42,125 nucleotides of DNA from Microgenomates group bacterium RBG_16_45_19 (GTDB lineage Bacteria; Patescibacteriota; Microgenomatia; UBA1400; RBG-16-45-19). The stretch is taken from assembly GCA_001803415.1 (NCBI GenBank), contig MHDC01000010.1, positions 1-42,125 of the forward strand, in the 5' to 3' direction. The stretch's first letter is position 1; every line of letters starts with the position of its first letter. A program made the position numbers and the translations under genes. Positions 21,065-29,525 of this stretch are shown here, one piece after another. Under the pieces are notes generated by a model. The model saw only the letters and a list, made by a program, of their open reading frames with translations, searched no databases and was not told the DNA's origin.

Positions 21065-23221
21065 TATCTTAACTTTTCGACGCCAAGTGTAGAGTGACAC
21101 TGCCATCACCGGGGCCAAGAGCATCAACCAGGCTAGATTAACGTGAATCACTTTTTTCGCCGAGGCACTACCAAAGACGGCCTGGCTACCAGCGGCTACG
21201 GCTTGCGGTACCGCTTCATTGCTTTCCAATTGACTGTTAATGATCGAACTCCCAAAATTTAATCGCGCTAACCGGGCGGCTAACCTGGGGCTTGATACCG
21301 GTTCGACGACTTCAACTACCTCGGTGGTGTCTTCTTGGTTAGCCGTTGACTCAACCGCTGCCAGCCCACCTCGTCCAGCCGCCGGTGGCGCTGCTGGTTC
21401 GGCTCCTTGAGTTAAGACTTCGGTCGCCGCTTTTTCTTGGCCTGGTCCGAAGAAATTACCTCTCCAGGAACCAAATACGTTGACGACGGTTATAAATAAA
21501 CGGCCGCTACCGGCAATATTATTATTAACGAAATTCATTATATTGGCCACGATGGTCGCATCACCGGTAGTGATGGTGTTGTCCCCCCCGGTGTTGCGGG
21601 AGGCGCTGTTGCCACCGGTATTGGCCGATAAGTTTAGGTTATTATTCACCACCGCTTGGTTAGTTTGAACCAAGGTGTTGTTGGACGCATTGGTCACCGC
21701 GGCAGTATTGGTCGAATTGGCTCCGTTACCGCTGTTAGTCACTACTACTTCTCCTGATTCGAGGACCATAAACTCCAAACCCACCGATCCAGCATAGGTG
21801 GCACCGGGATCAGCTCCCATGATTTTCCCTAACCATTGACCGGCCTCGTTCACTAACACCAGCCAGGTATCACCCAGAATATTCAGATTGGCCAGATTCG
21901 TCACCGCGGCTTTCACCTCGGTGTCCCCGGTGGTGACCGTATTATTACCGCCGGTGTTGCGGGAAGTTTCGTTATTTCCGGTATTAGCGTCAAAAGTTAA
22001 GCTGTTGGTAATATCGGCCGTGTTGTTTTGGAAGGTCGCGTCGTTCACCTCGGTCTCTAAACTAGCACTATTATTCGATCCAGCCCCGTTACCGGTATTA
22101 GCCAGAGTCGTCATCGCCTCAGCCGGAAAAATAATATCCCCGATTAGATCGCCAAAGATGTTCACCACTCCATAGATGACGTTACCGGCTAAATTATTGT
22201 TTGCCAAGGTTAATAGGTTGGCCGCTACATTTGCATCCCCGGTGGTAATGGTGTTGTCTCCGACCGTATTGCGGTCAGCCTCATTATTGCCCGAGTCGGC
22301 GCTCAAGGTCAGGGTATTGTCCAAATTGGCCACATTGGTTTGGAAAGTGGTGCTCTCATTATCGTAACTGACTTCACCGCTATTATTTGATTCAGCTCCG
22401 TTTTGGCTGTTAATGACACTGGATGACGGTGTCCCACAACCGGATATACAGGCCGAACCAAAATCTAGAATGATATCTCCGACATGGTCGTCGGCAATAT
22501 TAAATTCTGCCACCATGATCCCATCGACATTAGTATTGACCGCGGTCACGACGGTACCGGTGACATTAGCGTCTCCGGTCTCGATAGTGCTGTCGCCCAC
22601 ATTATTGGATGCTTCGTTGTCTCCAGTAGTGGCGCTTTGAGATAAGCTGTTACTCACCACCGCCGTATTGGTTTGGATGGTCGTGCTGTCATTGGTAACC
22701 CCGACGCTGCCGCTGTTATCGGAACCGGCACCATTGCCCGTGTTCGCCAGCGTGGTACTGCCGCTGCCTCCAGGAATGGTACTGGCACTGTTATTATTAC
22801 CTAAAGTGACTACCGTGGCCGTTGACGAGGCGTTACCGGTATCAATCTCGGTATCACCTACGTTGCCCGAATCGGTTTCTCCGCCTGAGCTGGTTTCATT
22901 GGTCTCGCTACCGGTGGCTTGAGACTCTGTCGGAGTTTGATCCTCAGTCTCATCTTCATCCCGATCACCCCGGTCTCGATCTCCCTCAGGTTCTGGTTGA
23001 GTTGGACTTTCGGCTTGGGTTTCTGGTTCATCACCGGGTAAGCCAGGAACCGGCGGTGGCGTCGGGGCTGGGGGTGGGGCTTCTTCCTGTGGTGGTACGG
23101 GGGGCGGGGTCGGTGCAGTCGGTGGTTCCGGCAAATCAAAAGCCGCTACCGGCATCGCCGATTGACCAACTAAACATAGGCTTAGCAGGCTGGTGAAAAT
23201 AATTTGGTTATATCGTTTCAT
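21062..23221 (-). CDS. Large NG/TGDN-repeat protein B with C-terminal membrane anchor
   Basis: 719 residues. Signal peptide about 1-27 (VAAFD), then a Pro-rich stalk (28-65) and an acidic/Arg-rich stretch (GDRDRGDRDEDETED). From about residue 115 come a half repeat and four full repeats, each with NTGNGAGS or NSQNGAES, TFQTN or TIQTN, a TGDN-type turn, and TIETGD or TITTGD. Spacers between repeats are longer than in the sister proteins. The repeats are Asn/Thr-rich, not acidic. The C-terminus has a hydrophobic helix and a basic tail (WRRKVKI) without LPxTG, so it is held by the membrane. Start supported by AGAAAGGAAAT. Confidence 0.85.
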   Translation of the reverse strand: MKRYNQIIFTSLLSLCLVGQSAMPVAAFDLPEPPTAPTPPPVPPQEEAPPPAPTPPPVPGLPGDEPETQAESPTQPEPEGDRDRGDRDEDETEDQTPTESQATGSETNETSSGGETDSGNVGDTEIDTGNASSTATVVTLGNNNSASTIPGGSGSTTLANTGNGAGSDNSGSVGVTNDSTTIQTNTAVVSNSLSQSATTGDNEASNNVGDSTIETGDANVTGTVVTAVNTNVDGIMVAEFNIADDHVGDIILDFGSACISGCGTPSSSVINSQNGAESNNSGEVSYDNESTTFQTNVANLDNTLTLSADSGNNEADRNTVGDNTITTGDANVAANLLTLANNNLAGNVIYGVVNIFGDLIGDIIFPAEAMTTLANTGNGAGSNNSASLETEVNDATFQNNTADITNSLTFDANTGNNETSRNTGGNNTVTTGDTEVKAAVTNLANLNILGDTWLVLVNEAGQWLGKIMGADPGATYAGSVGLEFMVLESGEVVVTNSGNGANSTNTAAVTNASNNTLVQTNQAVVNNNLNLSANTGGNSASRNTGGDNTITTGDATIVANIMNFVNNNIAGSGRLFITVVNVFGSWRGNFFGPGQEKAATEVLTQGAEPAAPPAAGRGGLAAVESTANQEDTTEVVEVVEPVSSPRLAARLARLNFGSSIINSQLESNEAVPQAVAAGSQAVFGSASAKKVIHVNLAWLMLLAPVMAVSLYTWRRKVKI

Positions 23222-23237
23222 ATTTCCTTTCTATCTT

Positions 23238-23302
23238 GACTTCGTCTCAGTCATCTCTGAAACCAAGTCACGAATTTGTAAATATCTTTTTGTAAATATC
23301 TT
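23238..23302 (-). promoter_or_regulatory. Tandem 14-base repeat and leader hairpin before repeat-protein gene B
   Basis: On the minus strand AAGATATTTACAAA occurs twice in direct tandem (23302-23289 and 23288-23275), exact in all 14 bases. It is followed by a hairpin (23269-23238) with a GACTT/AAGTC outer stem and a 7-pair inner stem with one G-U, loop AGATGA. The hairpin ends 16 bases before the start codon. The tandem copies could be binding sites for a regulator. Confidence 0.55.
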
Positions 23303-23320
23303 AAGGTTAAATGCGCGCGG

Positions 23321-23358
23321 GTGAGGGGTGCTGCCCGTTGGCTTGTGTCACCCCCCAC
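23321..23358 (-). terminator. Hairpin between repeat-protein genes A and B
   Basis: GGGGTG (23325-23330) pairs with CACCCC (23349-23354), extended by GTG/CAC after one mismatch; the loop is 18 bases. It lies just after the stop of gene A and has no U-run. It may weaken read-through into gene B. Confidence 0.4.
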
Positions 23359-23372
23359 ACCGATTGCATATT

Positions 23373-24611
23373 TTAAGCTTGACTGCCTAACCAGGCTAAG
23401 AAATCGGAAAAGTCAAAGGAAAAGGAAAAATCCCATCCCCCGAAATCCCATTCTGGCATTTCCCAGTCAGACAAGTCACCTAGGACGTTGGTAGAACCCT
23501 CATTGGAAACCATCACTTTGGCTTCCCCGTCACCGGTATCGATGATTGGGTCCTCACCGTCACCTTGGGTACTATCTTCCACTTCGTTGTCACCGGTTTC
23601 GACTTCTAACTCTAAGCCGTTTTCAAAGCCGGTTTCACTCTCAGCACCTTGGAAGACTTCAGTCTCATCTTTAAGCCAGGCTTCGATCTCGTTCTCCGAG
23701 TCCACACCATTACCTACGATCTTGGCCAAAATGTCTTCTAGGACACAGCAGCCTAGGTCGGCATAATTAAAGCCGGCCCAATTCTTGACTGTGGCGTCAA
23801 CCAAAGCGTTACCGGTCTCGATTTCCACTTCTCCGCCGGTATTATCCTCGGCTTCGTTGTCACCGGTTTCGGCTTCCAGATCGAAGAGGTTACCGATAGC
23901 GGTCAAATTGTCCTGAGCTAAAAGAGTTTCTCGCCGCAAACCGAGTTCGATTTCATTATCTGAATCCGAACCGTTGTTGGCGATTAACAATTTAACTGAG
24001 CCACCGTCGCCACTGCCGCCAATGCTGGCCATGTTCATGTTGGCTTTGGTGTCACTGAGGACTTTAACCGTTGCATCACCGGTATCGATTTTGACATCCC
24101 CATTGGTGTTGTCTTCGGCTTCGTTGTCACCGGTCTTCGCATCTACTTTAACTTCGTTCAAAATTTCTGCCACGTTGGTTTGGTAAACTTCGGTTTCACT
24201 CATATCTTTGAGTTCAACCTCGTTCTCCGAACCGCTGCCATTGCCTGAAATTTCTACTTCAGTATCGCCGGCACATTCACCGCAAGTTTCCACTTCGGCG
24301 ACGTTGCTATTGACCTCATTCTTCACTTGCACGTCAACTTTAGCGTCACCGGTTTCAATGGACACGTCGCCGCCGGTATTATCCTCGGCTTCGTTGTCGC
24401 CGGTTTCGGCCTTAACGTTAATCTGGTTAGAGACTTGGGTGTTATTTTCTTGAACTACAGTGGTGGTGGAGCGGTTGCTCACTTCCACCTCATTTTCCGT
24501 ATCAGATCCATTGCTGGAAATGATTAAAGTCGTATCTGCGAAAATAGGGAGGGCTGCTTGCAACAGGATCGCTCCCGTGGCTGCAGCCGTTGCTAGTTTA
24601 GTTAATTTCAT
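23373..24611 (-). CDS. Acidic NG/TGDN-repeat protein A (four repeats)
   Basis: 412 residues from the ATG at 24611, with a strong ribosome site (GAGGAGGTGA). The GTG at 24623 lies inside that site and is rejected. Signal peptide about 1-25 (PIFA-DT). Four repeats of about 90 residues: SNGSDTENEVEV, TTVVQENNTQVSNQ, AETGDNEAEDNTGGDVSIETGDAKVDV and variants. Very rich in Glu and Asp, so likely to bind cations. Cys pairs (CGEC, CC) follow repeats one and three. The C-terminus is unusual, with alternating Trp, Phe, Asp and Ser (WDFGGWDFSFSFDFSDF), and has no anchor. Probably a secreted matrix or fibre subunit. Confidence 0.85.
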   Translation of the reverse strand: MKLTKLATAAATGAILLQAALPIFADTTLIISSNGSDTENEVEVSNRSTTTVVQENNTQVSNQINVKAETGDNEAEDNTGGDVSIETGDAKVDVQVKNEVNSNVAEVETCGECAGDTEVEISGNGSGSENEVELKDMSETEVYQTNVAEILNEVKVDAKTGDNEAEDNTNGDVKIDTGDATVKVLSDTKANMNMASIGGSGDGGSVKLLIANNGSDSDNEIELGLRRETLLAQDNLTAIGNLFDLEAETGDNEAEDNTGGEVEIETGNALVDATVKNWAGFNYADLGCCVLEDILAKIVGNGVDSENEIEAWLKDETEVFQGAESETGFENGLELEVETGDNEVEDSTQGDGEDPIIDTGDGEAKVMVSNEGSTNVLGDLSDWEMPEWDFGGWDFSFSFDFSDFLAWLGSQA

Positions 24612-24674
24612 TAATTCTTTCACCTCCTCTCTGTCTGTATTTCACCCGTTTTAGGGTTAATAGGGTGAGCTGAT

Positions 24675-24720
24675 AAAAAAAGAAGCCGCTCAGTCCGGTT
24701 TTACTGGACTGATTGGCTTC
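24675..24720 (-). terminator. Rho-independent terminator
   Basis: On the minus strand a 15-base stem (24720-24706 with 24696-24682; one mismatch, one G-U) is followed by seven T. It ends the transcript of the YezD-like gene (24797-25042), or it could act as an attenuator in a longer leader of repeat-protein gene A, which starts 64 bases further on. Confidence 0.85.
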
Positions 24721-24796
24721 CGGTTGCGGTTAGCCTTTTAGAATTTGTTTATAAGTCTTTAAGACTAGTCTCTATAAGATAGATTCGAGGTTAAGT

Positions 24797-25042
24797 TTAG
24801 GCAGTTTGGTAATGATGACCATTAGTTTTTTTGATGTTACGGGTAGTAATTTGGGTTACCATTGAATTTTGCACGTATATTTCTACGCTGCCGTATGAAT
24901 CAATACTTTTAAGAGCATCGCTTAACTCGTCCATCAACCGAGTCGACATCCGTTTACTGGAATAGGGCAGCTTGATTGGCGCGGATGGCCAGTTTATGGC
25001 CGTTGTTTGCGAAGGTTTATTTGGTTGATTAGATAGACTCAT
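24797..25042 (-). CDS. YezD/DUF2292-like small protein
   Basis: 81 residues from the ATG at 25042 (a TTG two codons earlier is less likely). The C-terminal half matches the DUF2292/YezD pattern: a helix (DELSDALKSIDSYG), then two strands (SVEIYVQNSMVTQITTRN). The N-terminal 30 residues are polar, Pro-rich and probably disordered. Function unknown. It is a single-gene unit with a terminator after it and a TTGACA element (25076-25071) about 30 bases before the start. Confidence 0.65.
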   Translation of the reverse strand: MSLSNQPNKPSQTTAINWPSAPIKLPYSSKRMSTRLMDELSDALKSIDSYGSVEIYVQNSMVTQITTRNIKKTNGHHYQTA

Positions 25043-25110
25043 AACCAATCTATTAAATCTTTATATAGCTTGTCAAGTACGACTTTTTTACCATATTTAC
25101 CAGGCTTCTG

Positions 25111-25728
25111 CTAGAAGAGCAGTGGGACTTGTTGTTTTTCCCCTTCAATCGGTCCGATCTGCAAAATTAAGCTATTATCCGTTTCGTTGATCGGAAAGCC
25201 GATCCGAGTGTTTTTGGTGGAAAGGGCTTGAACTTCGACCCCGTTATCTTCTTTGTCATTGTGGATATCTGGAGCCAGCCAATCACTGCTGCCGTTAACA
25301 TTTAACCTAAAGTAGTTCCGGGTTTTAACGCCGACACCACTGGCAATCGGATTGATTATCTTTAGATTAACGATTAAAAAATCGCGTCCCTCTAAAGCGT
25401 TAGCCTTCTTGCCTTGGACGATAATTTCGTCGCGTTTTTCCGCATCGGTCACCATCATGGTCATTACGCCTAACGAGACGCCTTTGGCATCTAAAACCGG
25501 AATCGGGACGTTAACATTAATCGGTGTCGAAGCCAAAATCTGGCTATTACTGGATAAGACTTCGCTGGTGGATCCGTTAACGTTATTTTGGCTACCGCCC
25601 CACCATCTATAGATCAGCCAAATCGGCAGTAAAATGACTACTACCATTGACGCCACTTTAAACCACTTTTTACCCGGGAGATATTTTATTTTATTAAGTT
25701 GAAGAAGCTGGTGCCTGCTTAGCCTCAT
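25111..25728 (-). CDS. Membrane-anchored beta-domain protein (DUF4352-like)
   Basis: 205 residues. A basic start (about 1-24), one helix at about 25-42, a Ser/Asn linker, then an Ig-like beta domain (about 75-205) with features of DUF4352: LEGRDFLIVNLKIINP, TRNYFRLNVNGSSDWLAPD and TKNTRIGFPINETDNSLILQIGP. Such domains are found on surface proteins and lipoproteins of Gram-positive bacteria. The start codon lies in the loop of an 8-base perfect inverted repeat (25711-25753). Confidence 0.7.
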   Translation of the reverse strand: MRLSRHQLLQLNKIKYLPGKKWFKVASMVVVILLPIWLIYRWWGGSQNNVNGSTSEVLSSNSQILASTPINVNVPIPVLDAKGVSLGVMTMMVTDAEKRDEIIVQGKKANALEGRDFLIVNLKIINPIASGVGVKTRNYFRLNVNGSSDWLAPDIHNDKEDNGVEVQALSTKNTRIGFPINETDNSLILQIGPIEGEKQQVPLLF

Positions 25729-25753
25729 AGAATTGTTTCATGCGGGCAGGCAC
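25711..25753 (-). promoter_or_regulatory. Inverted repeat around the start codon of the DUF4352-like gene
   Basis: GTGCCTGC (25711-25718) pairs perfectly with GCAGGCAC (25746-25753). The ATG of the gene at 25111-25728 lies in the 27-base loop. A second perfect pair, TGAAAGTA (25771-25778) with TACTTTCA (25788-25795), lies just upstream. The loop also contains an out-of-frame ATG (25742) that opens a 15-codon frame. Confidence 0.5.
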
Positions 25754-25820
25754 TTTAAATATTCAATTTGTGAAAGTAGCTGTATCTTACTTTCAGATTC
25801 AGACTCTGTCAACCTTGAGC

Positions 25821-26201
25821 TTAACTCTGGTAGATTGATTTTCGCTGCTGTTGCCTTACCTGCCAGAGACCAAGGCAGATACCCAGACTGTCAATCAGTA
25901 GGTCAGCTAACCTACTCTGCCTCATTGGCACCCAATTTTGGTGCCATTCATCGGTTAAAGCGTAAATTAGACTGACTCCGCCGGCTACCCCGGCCGCTAC
26001 CGGCCAATTCTTAGTTTTGGTGAGGCAGGCTCTAAACCACAACCTAAAGAGTACATAATATTCCACCACATGGGCCGATTTTTTAACCAGCCAGTTTAAC
26101 CACGGCTCATCAGGACTGGGTAATGAGCTGAAACTGGACCAAACAAAAATTACTCCCATCCATAAAAAAGGAGCCGTCCATAACATTATTTTATTTCGCA
26201 T
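25821..26201 (-). CDS. VanZ-like membrane protein
   Basis: 126 residues, four hydrophobic helices. Family motifs: WSSFSSLPSP after helix one, KKSAHVVEYYVLFRLWFRA, and ALTDEWHQNWVPMRQSRLADLLIDSLG. VanZ-family proteins are small polytopic membrane proteins linked in some species to glycopeptide resistance, but most members have no known role. The basic C-terminal tail faces the cytosol. Confidence 0.9.
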   Translation of the reverse strand: MRNKIMLWTAPFLWMGVIFVWSSFSSLPSPDEPWLNWLVKKSAHVVEYYVLFRLWFRACLTKTKNWPVAAGVAGGVSLIYALTDEWHQNWVPMRQSRLADLLIDSLGICLGLWQVRQQQRKSIYQS

Positions 26202-26232
26202 AATTCTTGCAGTCGGCCTCTTCTTTCAATAA

Positions 26233-27414
26233 TTAAACTAATTCTTTTTGATACGTCTTCCAACCCTGCCAACCGGCCGCTGCCAACAAGCAACCACCAC
26301 CCAAAAATATCAGCACCGACCCTTTTTGGCGGGTACCAGCTTTACCCTGAACCACGCTTTCGGCAGCTTGACTGCTCGGTGAAGCCGTCTGCAGCTTGAA
26401 ATCGGTGTTAGCGCTGCTGGTCCCTAGGGTTTTCCTTTGCTCTCCACCTAAGCTTGGTGCCGCTTTAGGTGGGGACATCGTGATGGGCCCGGTTGGTTTG
26501 GCGCTAATTGTCGGTGTCCTCTCAGACTTAATCACTGGAGTCGGTTCCTCACTTTGGCTGAATCGATTCTGACCCCCTTTGGTCACCGTCTCGGTCATTT
26601 GCCAACTCTCGCCTGATTTAATCCAACTTTGCCCCGCCTCACAAATCTCAAAACTGGCTCGATCTAAAACCGAACCATCGTTCCCCAATAGCTCCAGGTT
26701 GTCACCTTGGTTATTAATAATTGCCTGACTTAACTCTTGGATGTGATAGCCGTTAGCGGCGATGCGACCGCTTAAGGCCAGCCGATGTTTGCCTTCATCT
26801 TGAATGGTTAAACCTGCCAAGGACTTCTCAGCGTTGTCCGGATTGACCAATTCAATCCACTCGCTTTGTGAAACCTCCGGGCAGGCATAAATTTCCGAAA
26901 AATAGACCCTGCTGACCCAACTGGTGGTCACCGCCCCTGTCGTCGGCTGAGCTGGGTTGGTCTGGTTTTGACTTTGATTGGTCAAACCTTTGGTCGGCGT
27001 GGTCACTTGCCAATTGCCCGAACCATCGGGTACTCGGGCCATGACTTGATCGGTCGGCACCTGGTTATAGTCAATCGAATCGACCACCGTTCCCTCAGGA
27101 TTCATTAACCGCACCTGATCCTGGCTGTTATTCAAGCCGATTTGGCTCTGGCTCTTATCAATTACTAAGAATTGACGGGCGGCCAGTGTCTGCACTGGAA
27201 TTTTATAAGGCCTAGTCCCGCCCTCGCTGTCATCAACTTGCCAGTTGTCAAGTTCCATTGACGTTTCCGTCTCGTTGTAGAGTTCAATCCACTCGGTCTG
27301 ATCATTTGGGTCACTGGGATCGGGCATAAATTCATTTATCATCAGCGCTTTAACCTGAGTCACCATCAGACTCAGACTCAGTAGTGGCCAAGTGACCCAC
27401 CCTATCGTCCTCAT
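26233..27414 (-). CDS. Exported protein with two lamin-tail domains
   Basis: 393 residues. Signal peptide 1-24. Two lamin-tail (LTD) domains: about 25-120 (INEFMPDPSDPNDQTEWIEL, ELDNWQVDDSEGG) and about 165-265 (VYFSEIYACPEVSQSEWIEL, LAGLTIQDEGKHRL). A Thr/Pro/Ser linker (about 290-360) leads to a C-terminal helix (about 367-385) and a basic tail. No LPxTG. LTD domains are Ig-like and common on bacterial surface proteins, sometimes with nucleases, but no enzyme domain is present here. Likely a surface-binding protein. Confidence 0.88.
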   Translation of the reverse strand: MRTIGWVTWPLLSLSLMVTQVKALMINEFMPDPSDPNDQTEWIELYNETETSMELDNWQVDDSEGGTRPYKIPVQTLAARQFLVIDKSQSQIGLNNSQDQVRLMNPEGTVVDSIDYNQVPTDQVMARVPDGSGNWQVTTPTKGLTNQSQNQTNPAQPTTGAVTTSWVSRVYFSEIYACPEVSQSEWIELVNPDNAEKSLAGLTIQDEGKHRLALSGRIAANGYHIQELSQAIINNQGDNLELLGNDGSVLDRASFEICEAGQSWIKSGESWQMTETVTKGGQNRFSQSEEPTPVIKSERTPTISAKPTGPITMSPPKAAPSLGGEQRKTLGTSSANTDFKLQTASPSSQAAESVVQGKAGTRQKGSVLIFLGGGCLLAAAGWQGWKTYQKELV

Positions 27415-27490
27415 ATCTTTAGCCTAACCGAGGTTCCTTGACTAAACAACCTCCGAGGTTATCTAACCGAGGTTATCTAATCTAGTCACC

Positions 27491-28663
27491 TTAGTAATTA
27501 ACGTGGAGATAATAAGTGTCATAGCCGTCGCCGTGATCCACATGGACATAGCGTAAATGGCCGCTGCCGCAAGCAATTGCCCCACGATACAGCGTCCCGC
27601 TCTTAACCGCTTTAACCTGCAGACTACCGCCATTAGAGATCATATCCAAGCCGGTATGCGGCGCCCCGCCATAGTAGCGTAAAGTCGACGCATAAAAAGT
27701 CATGCCATAACCTTGGGTAATTCGGACCGGATCGTCCACCGGCCAAGGCCAACTGCCGCTGAAATCAAAAGATCCGTCCGGTGCGTTATCCCAAACCACG
27801 CTTTTACCGCTCAAAAATGAGGCTGGATTTAGGTGGTTGCTGTCCTTAGTCACTTCGAGATGCAAATGCGAGCCGTTGGAACAAGCCGACGAACCGGCAA
27901 TGATCGAGGCAATCACCGTTCCTTCGCTCACCGACCCGGCTTCCGTTTCCTTGCCTTTGCCAGCTACAATCGAAAAGATAGCGTTTAATTCGGCCATCGC
28001 CCGGGCTAATTGTTCTTGGTAGCGCCGCTCGTCGTTGCGGGTGACGATTAACAGGGCTTGTTTCTCTCGCTGCTGTTTATCCAAATCAGCTTTTTGGCTA
28101 ACCAATTTGTTTTGCAGCTGCTTTACCTCCGCCTGTTTGGCTTCTTTAACCTGCCGCTGTTGATCGTAATTGACTCTGGCTTCTTCCAAAGCAAAGATCA
28201 CTTCCCGGTCGTGTTCTTGGGATACCTGTAAATACTTGAAGCGGCGGAAAAAATCGTTAAAACCGTCGGCTAAAAATAAGAGCATGATCGGATCGGTGGC
28301 ATTATTTTTGTAAGTTTGCTTTAAGCGGTTGATCATCACGCTGGACAGTTTAGACAAATTGACATTCAAGACCCCGATTTTGTCCTCCAATACGGAAATT
28401 TGCTGTTCCAATAGGGAAATTTCCCCTTGCGTTTTATTGATTTCTTTTTGGGTCAATTGCACCCGTGTGGTGATGTATTGCAAAGTTTGGGACAAAGATT
28501 GCTTTTGGTTCTTAATCTCTTCCAGTTTTTGCTCCAGCTCGGCAATTTCTCGTTTTTGGGTCTCCACGTCACCGGTTTGCGCCCACACCGGTTGTCGGCT
28601 TAAAATCAACCCTATAAGCCAGCTGCCAAGGAGAATCAACTTTAAGCCAGACTTATTCACCAT
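27491..28663 (-). CDS. EnvC/PcsB-like coiled-coil M23 peptidase, apparently permuted
   Basis: 390 residues from the ATG at 28663, which overlaps the end of ftsX. Signal peptide about 1-28. A long coiled coil (about 30-235) matches EnvC/PcsB-type proteins that bind FtsX. The C-terminal part contains all M23 (LytM) zinc motifs but in swapped order: SHLHLEV (HxH at 266-268) and NPASFL come first, then WPWPV, TQGYGM, HTGLD (336-340) and a terminal DHGDGYDTYYLH. A normal M23 domain has HTGLD first and HLHLEV last. It should cut peptidoglycan cross-links under FtsEX control at division. Confidence 0.85.
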   Translation of the reverse strand: MVNKSGLKLILLGSWLIGLILSRQPVWAQTGDVETQKREIAELEQKLEEIKNQKQSLSQTLQYITTRVQLTQKEINKTQGEISLLEQQISVLEDKIGVLNVNLSKLSSVMINRLKQTYKNNATDPIMLLFLADGFNDFFRRFKYLQVSQEHDREVIFALEEARVNYDQQRQVKEAKQAEVKQLQNKLVSQKADLDKQQREKQALLIVTRNDERRYQEQLARAMAELNAIFSIVAGKGKETEAGSVSEGTVIASIIAGSSACSNGSHLHLEVTKDSNHLNPASFLSGKSVVWDNAPDGSFDFSGSWPWPVDDPVRITQGYGMTFYASTLRYYGGAPHTGLDMISNGGSLQVKAVKSGTLYRGAIACGSGHLRYVHVDHGDGYDTYYLHVNY

Positions 28664-29522
28664 AACGTCGACTTGAAATACTGCCGGAGATAACACCCAA
28701 TCCCGCCGTCGCCGCTAACACGGTTACCAGCATCAAGAGCATCGTGGTCAGGGGTACCGGTAAGAGGGGAATCTCACCCATGAAATCCAGTAGGGTCGGG
28801 GTGGCGTATAACAGCAGAATATAACCCAACAACCAGGCGGTCAGCGCTCCCACCAGGCCGTAAAATACTCCCTCAAACACGTATGGTAGATAAATAAACA
28901 GCGGCGTCGCCCCTAACAATCTCATGGTGGCAATTTCACTCCGTTTCGCCGCTACTTTCATCGAAATAATAATGGTAATAATCAAAAATGAGGTTAAGCC
29001 TAACACCACTAGCACCACCACTCCGGTCGTCCGAATTGCCTGAGACCATTTTTTCAAAGCGTCGATGATATCCTGCTGGTAAATAACTTCGTCCACCCCG
29101 GCGGTACTGTCGAAATAACTTTTGACTTGGGCCAAATCGTCAATCGTTTTTGCCGCCACCTCCAAGGAGGCTGGCAGGATGTCGGCCGTGACCATTTCCA
29201 AGAGTAAGGGATCATTTTGGTTTTGCTCTTGGTAGATCTCCAAGGCTTCGGCTTTGGAGACATAGTTAACCTTGGCTACAAATGGTTGCTGTTCCAGGTT
29301 TGCCTTAATTTCCAGTATCGTCGTTTCGTTGACATCATCTTTGAAAAAAGCGGTCACTTGGGGTCGGGTTTCAAAATAATTTAAGACTACCTGTGATCCC
29401 AGCCAAAACAATATAAATAAGTAGGCCACAAATGAAGTTAACGTTAGCACGATGATGGCCGCCAAGGCTTGGTAGGGACTGCGGCGGATATTGCGGTAGG
29501 TATTAATTAAAATTCGGCGCAT
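28653..29522 (-). CDS. ftsX: Cell-division ABC permease FtsX
   Basis: 289 residues with the FtsX layout: a short cytosolic start, helix one (about 22-43), a large outer domain (about 50-165, VTAFFKDDVNETTILEIKANLE) and three more helices in the C-terminal half with the FtsX motif KRSEIATMRLLGAT. It pairs with FtsE three bases upstream and passes an ATP-driven signal to the outer peptidase encoded directly downstream. The gene order ftsE-ftsX-peptidase supports this. Confidence 0.95.
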   Translation of the reverse strand: MRRILINTYRNIRRSPYQALAAIIVLTLTSFVAYLFILFWLGSQVVLNYFETRPQVTAFFKDDVNETTILEIKANLEQQPFVAKVNYVSKAEALEIYQEQNQNDPLLLEMVTADILPASLEVAAKTIDDLAQVKSYFDSTAGVDEVIYQQDIIDALKKWSQAIRTTGVVVLVVLGLTSFLIITIIISMKVAAKRSEIATMRLLGATPLFIYLPYVFEGVFYGLVGALTAWLLGYILLLYATPTLLDFMGEIPLLPVPLTTMLLMLVTVLAATAGLGVISGSISSRRYGE

Positions 29523-29525
29523 AGA

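Noticed and set aside
21400-24600. Regularly spaced DNA repeats that could suggest a CRISPR array
   Set aside because: Spacing is about 270 bases, copies are diverged and in frame, and they encode the protein repeat. No cas genes are near.
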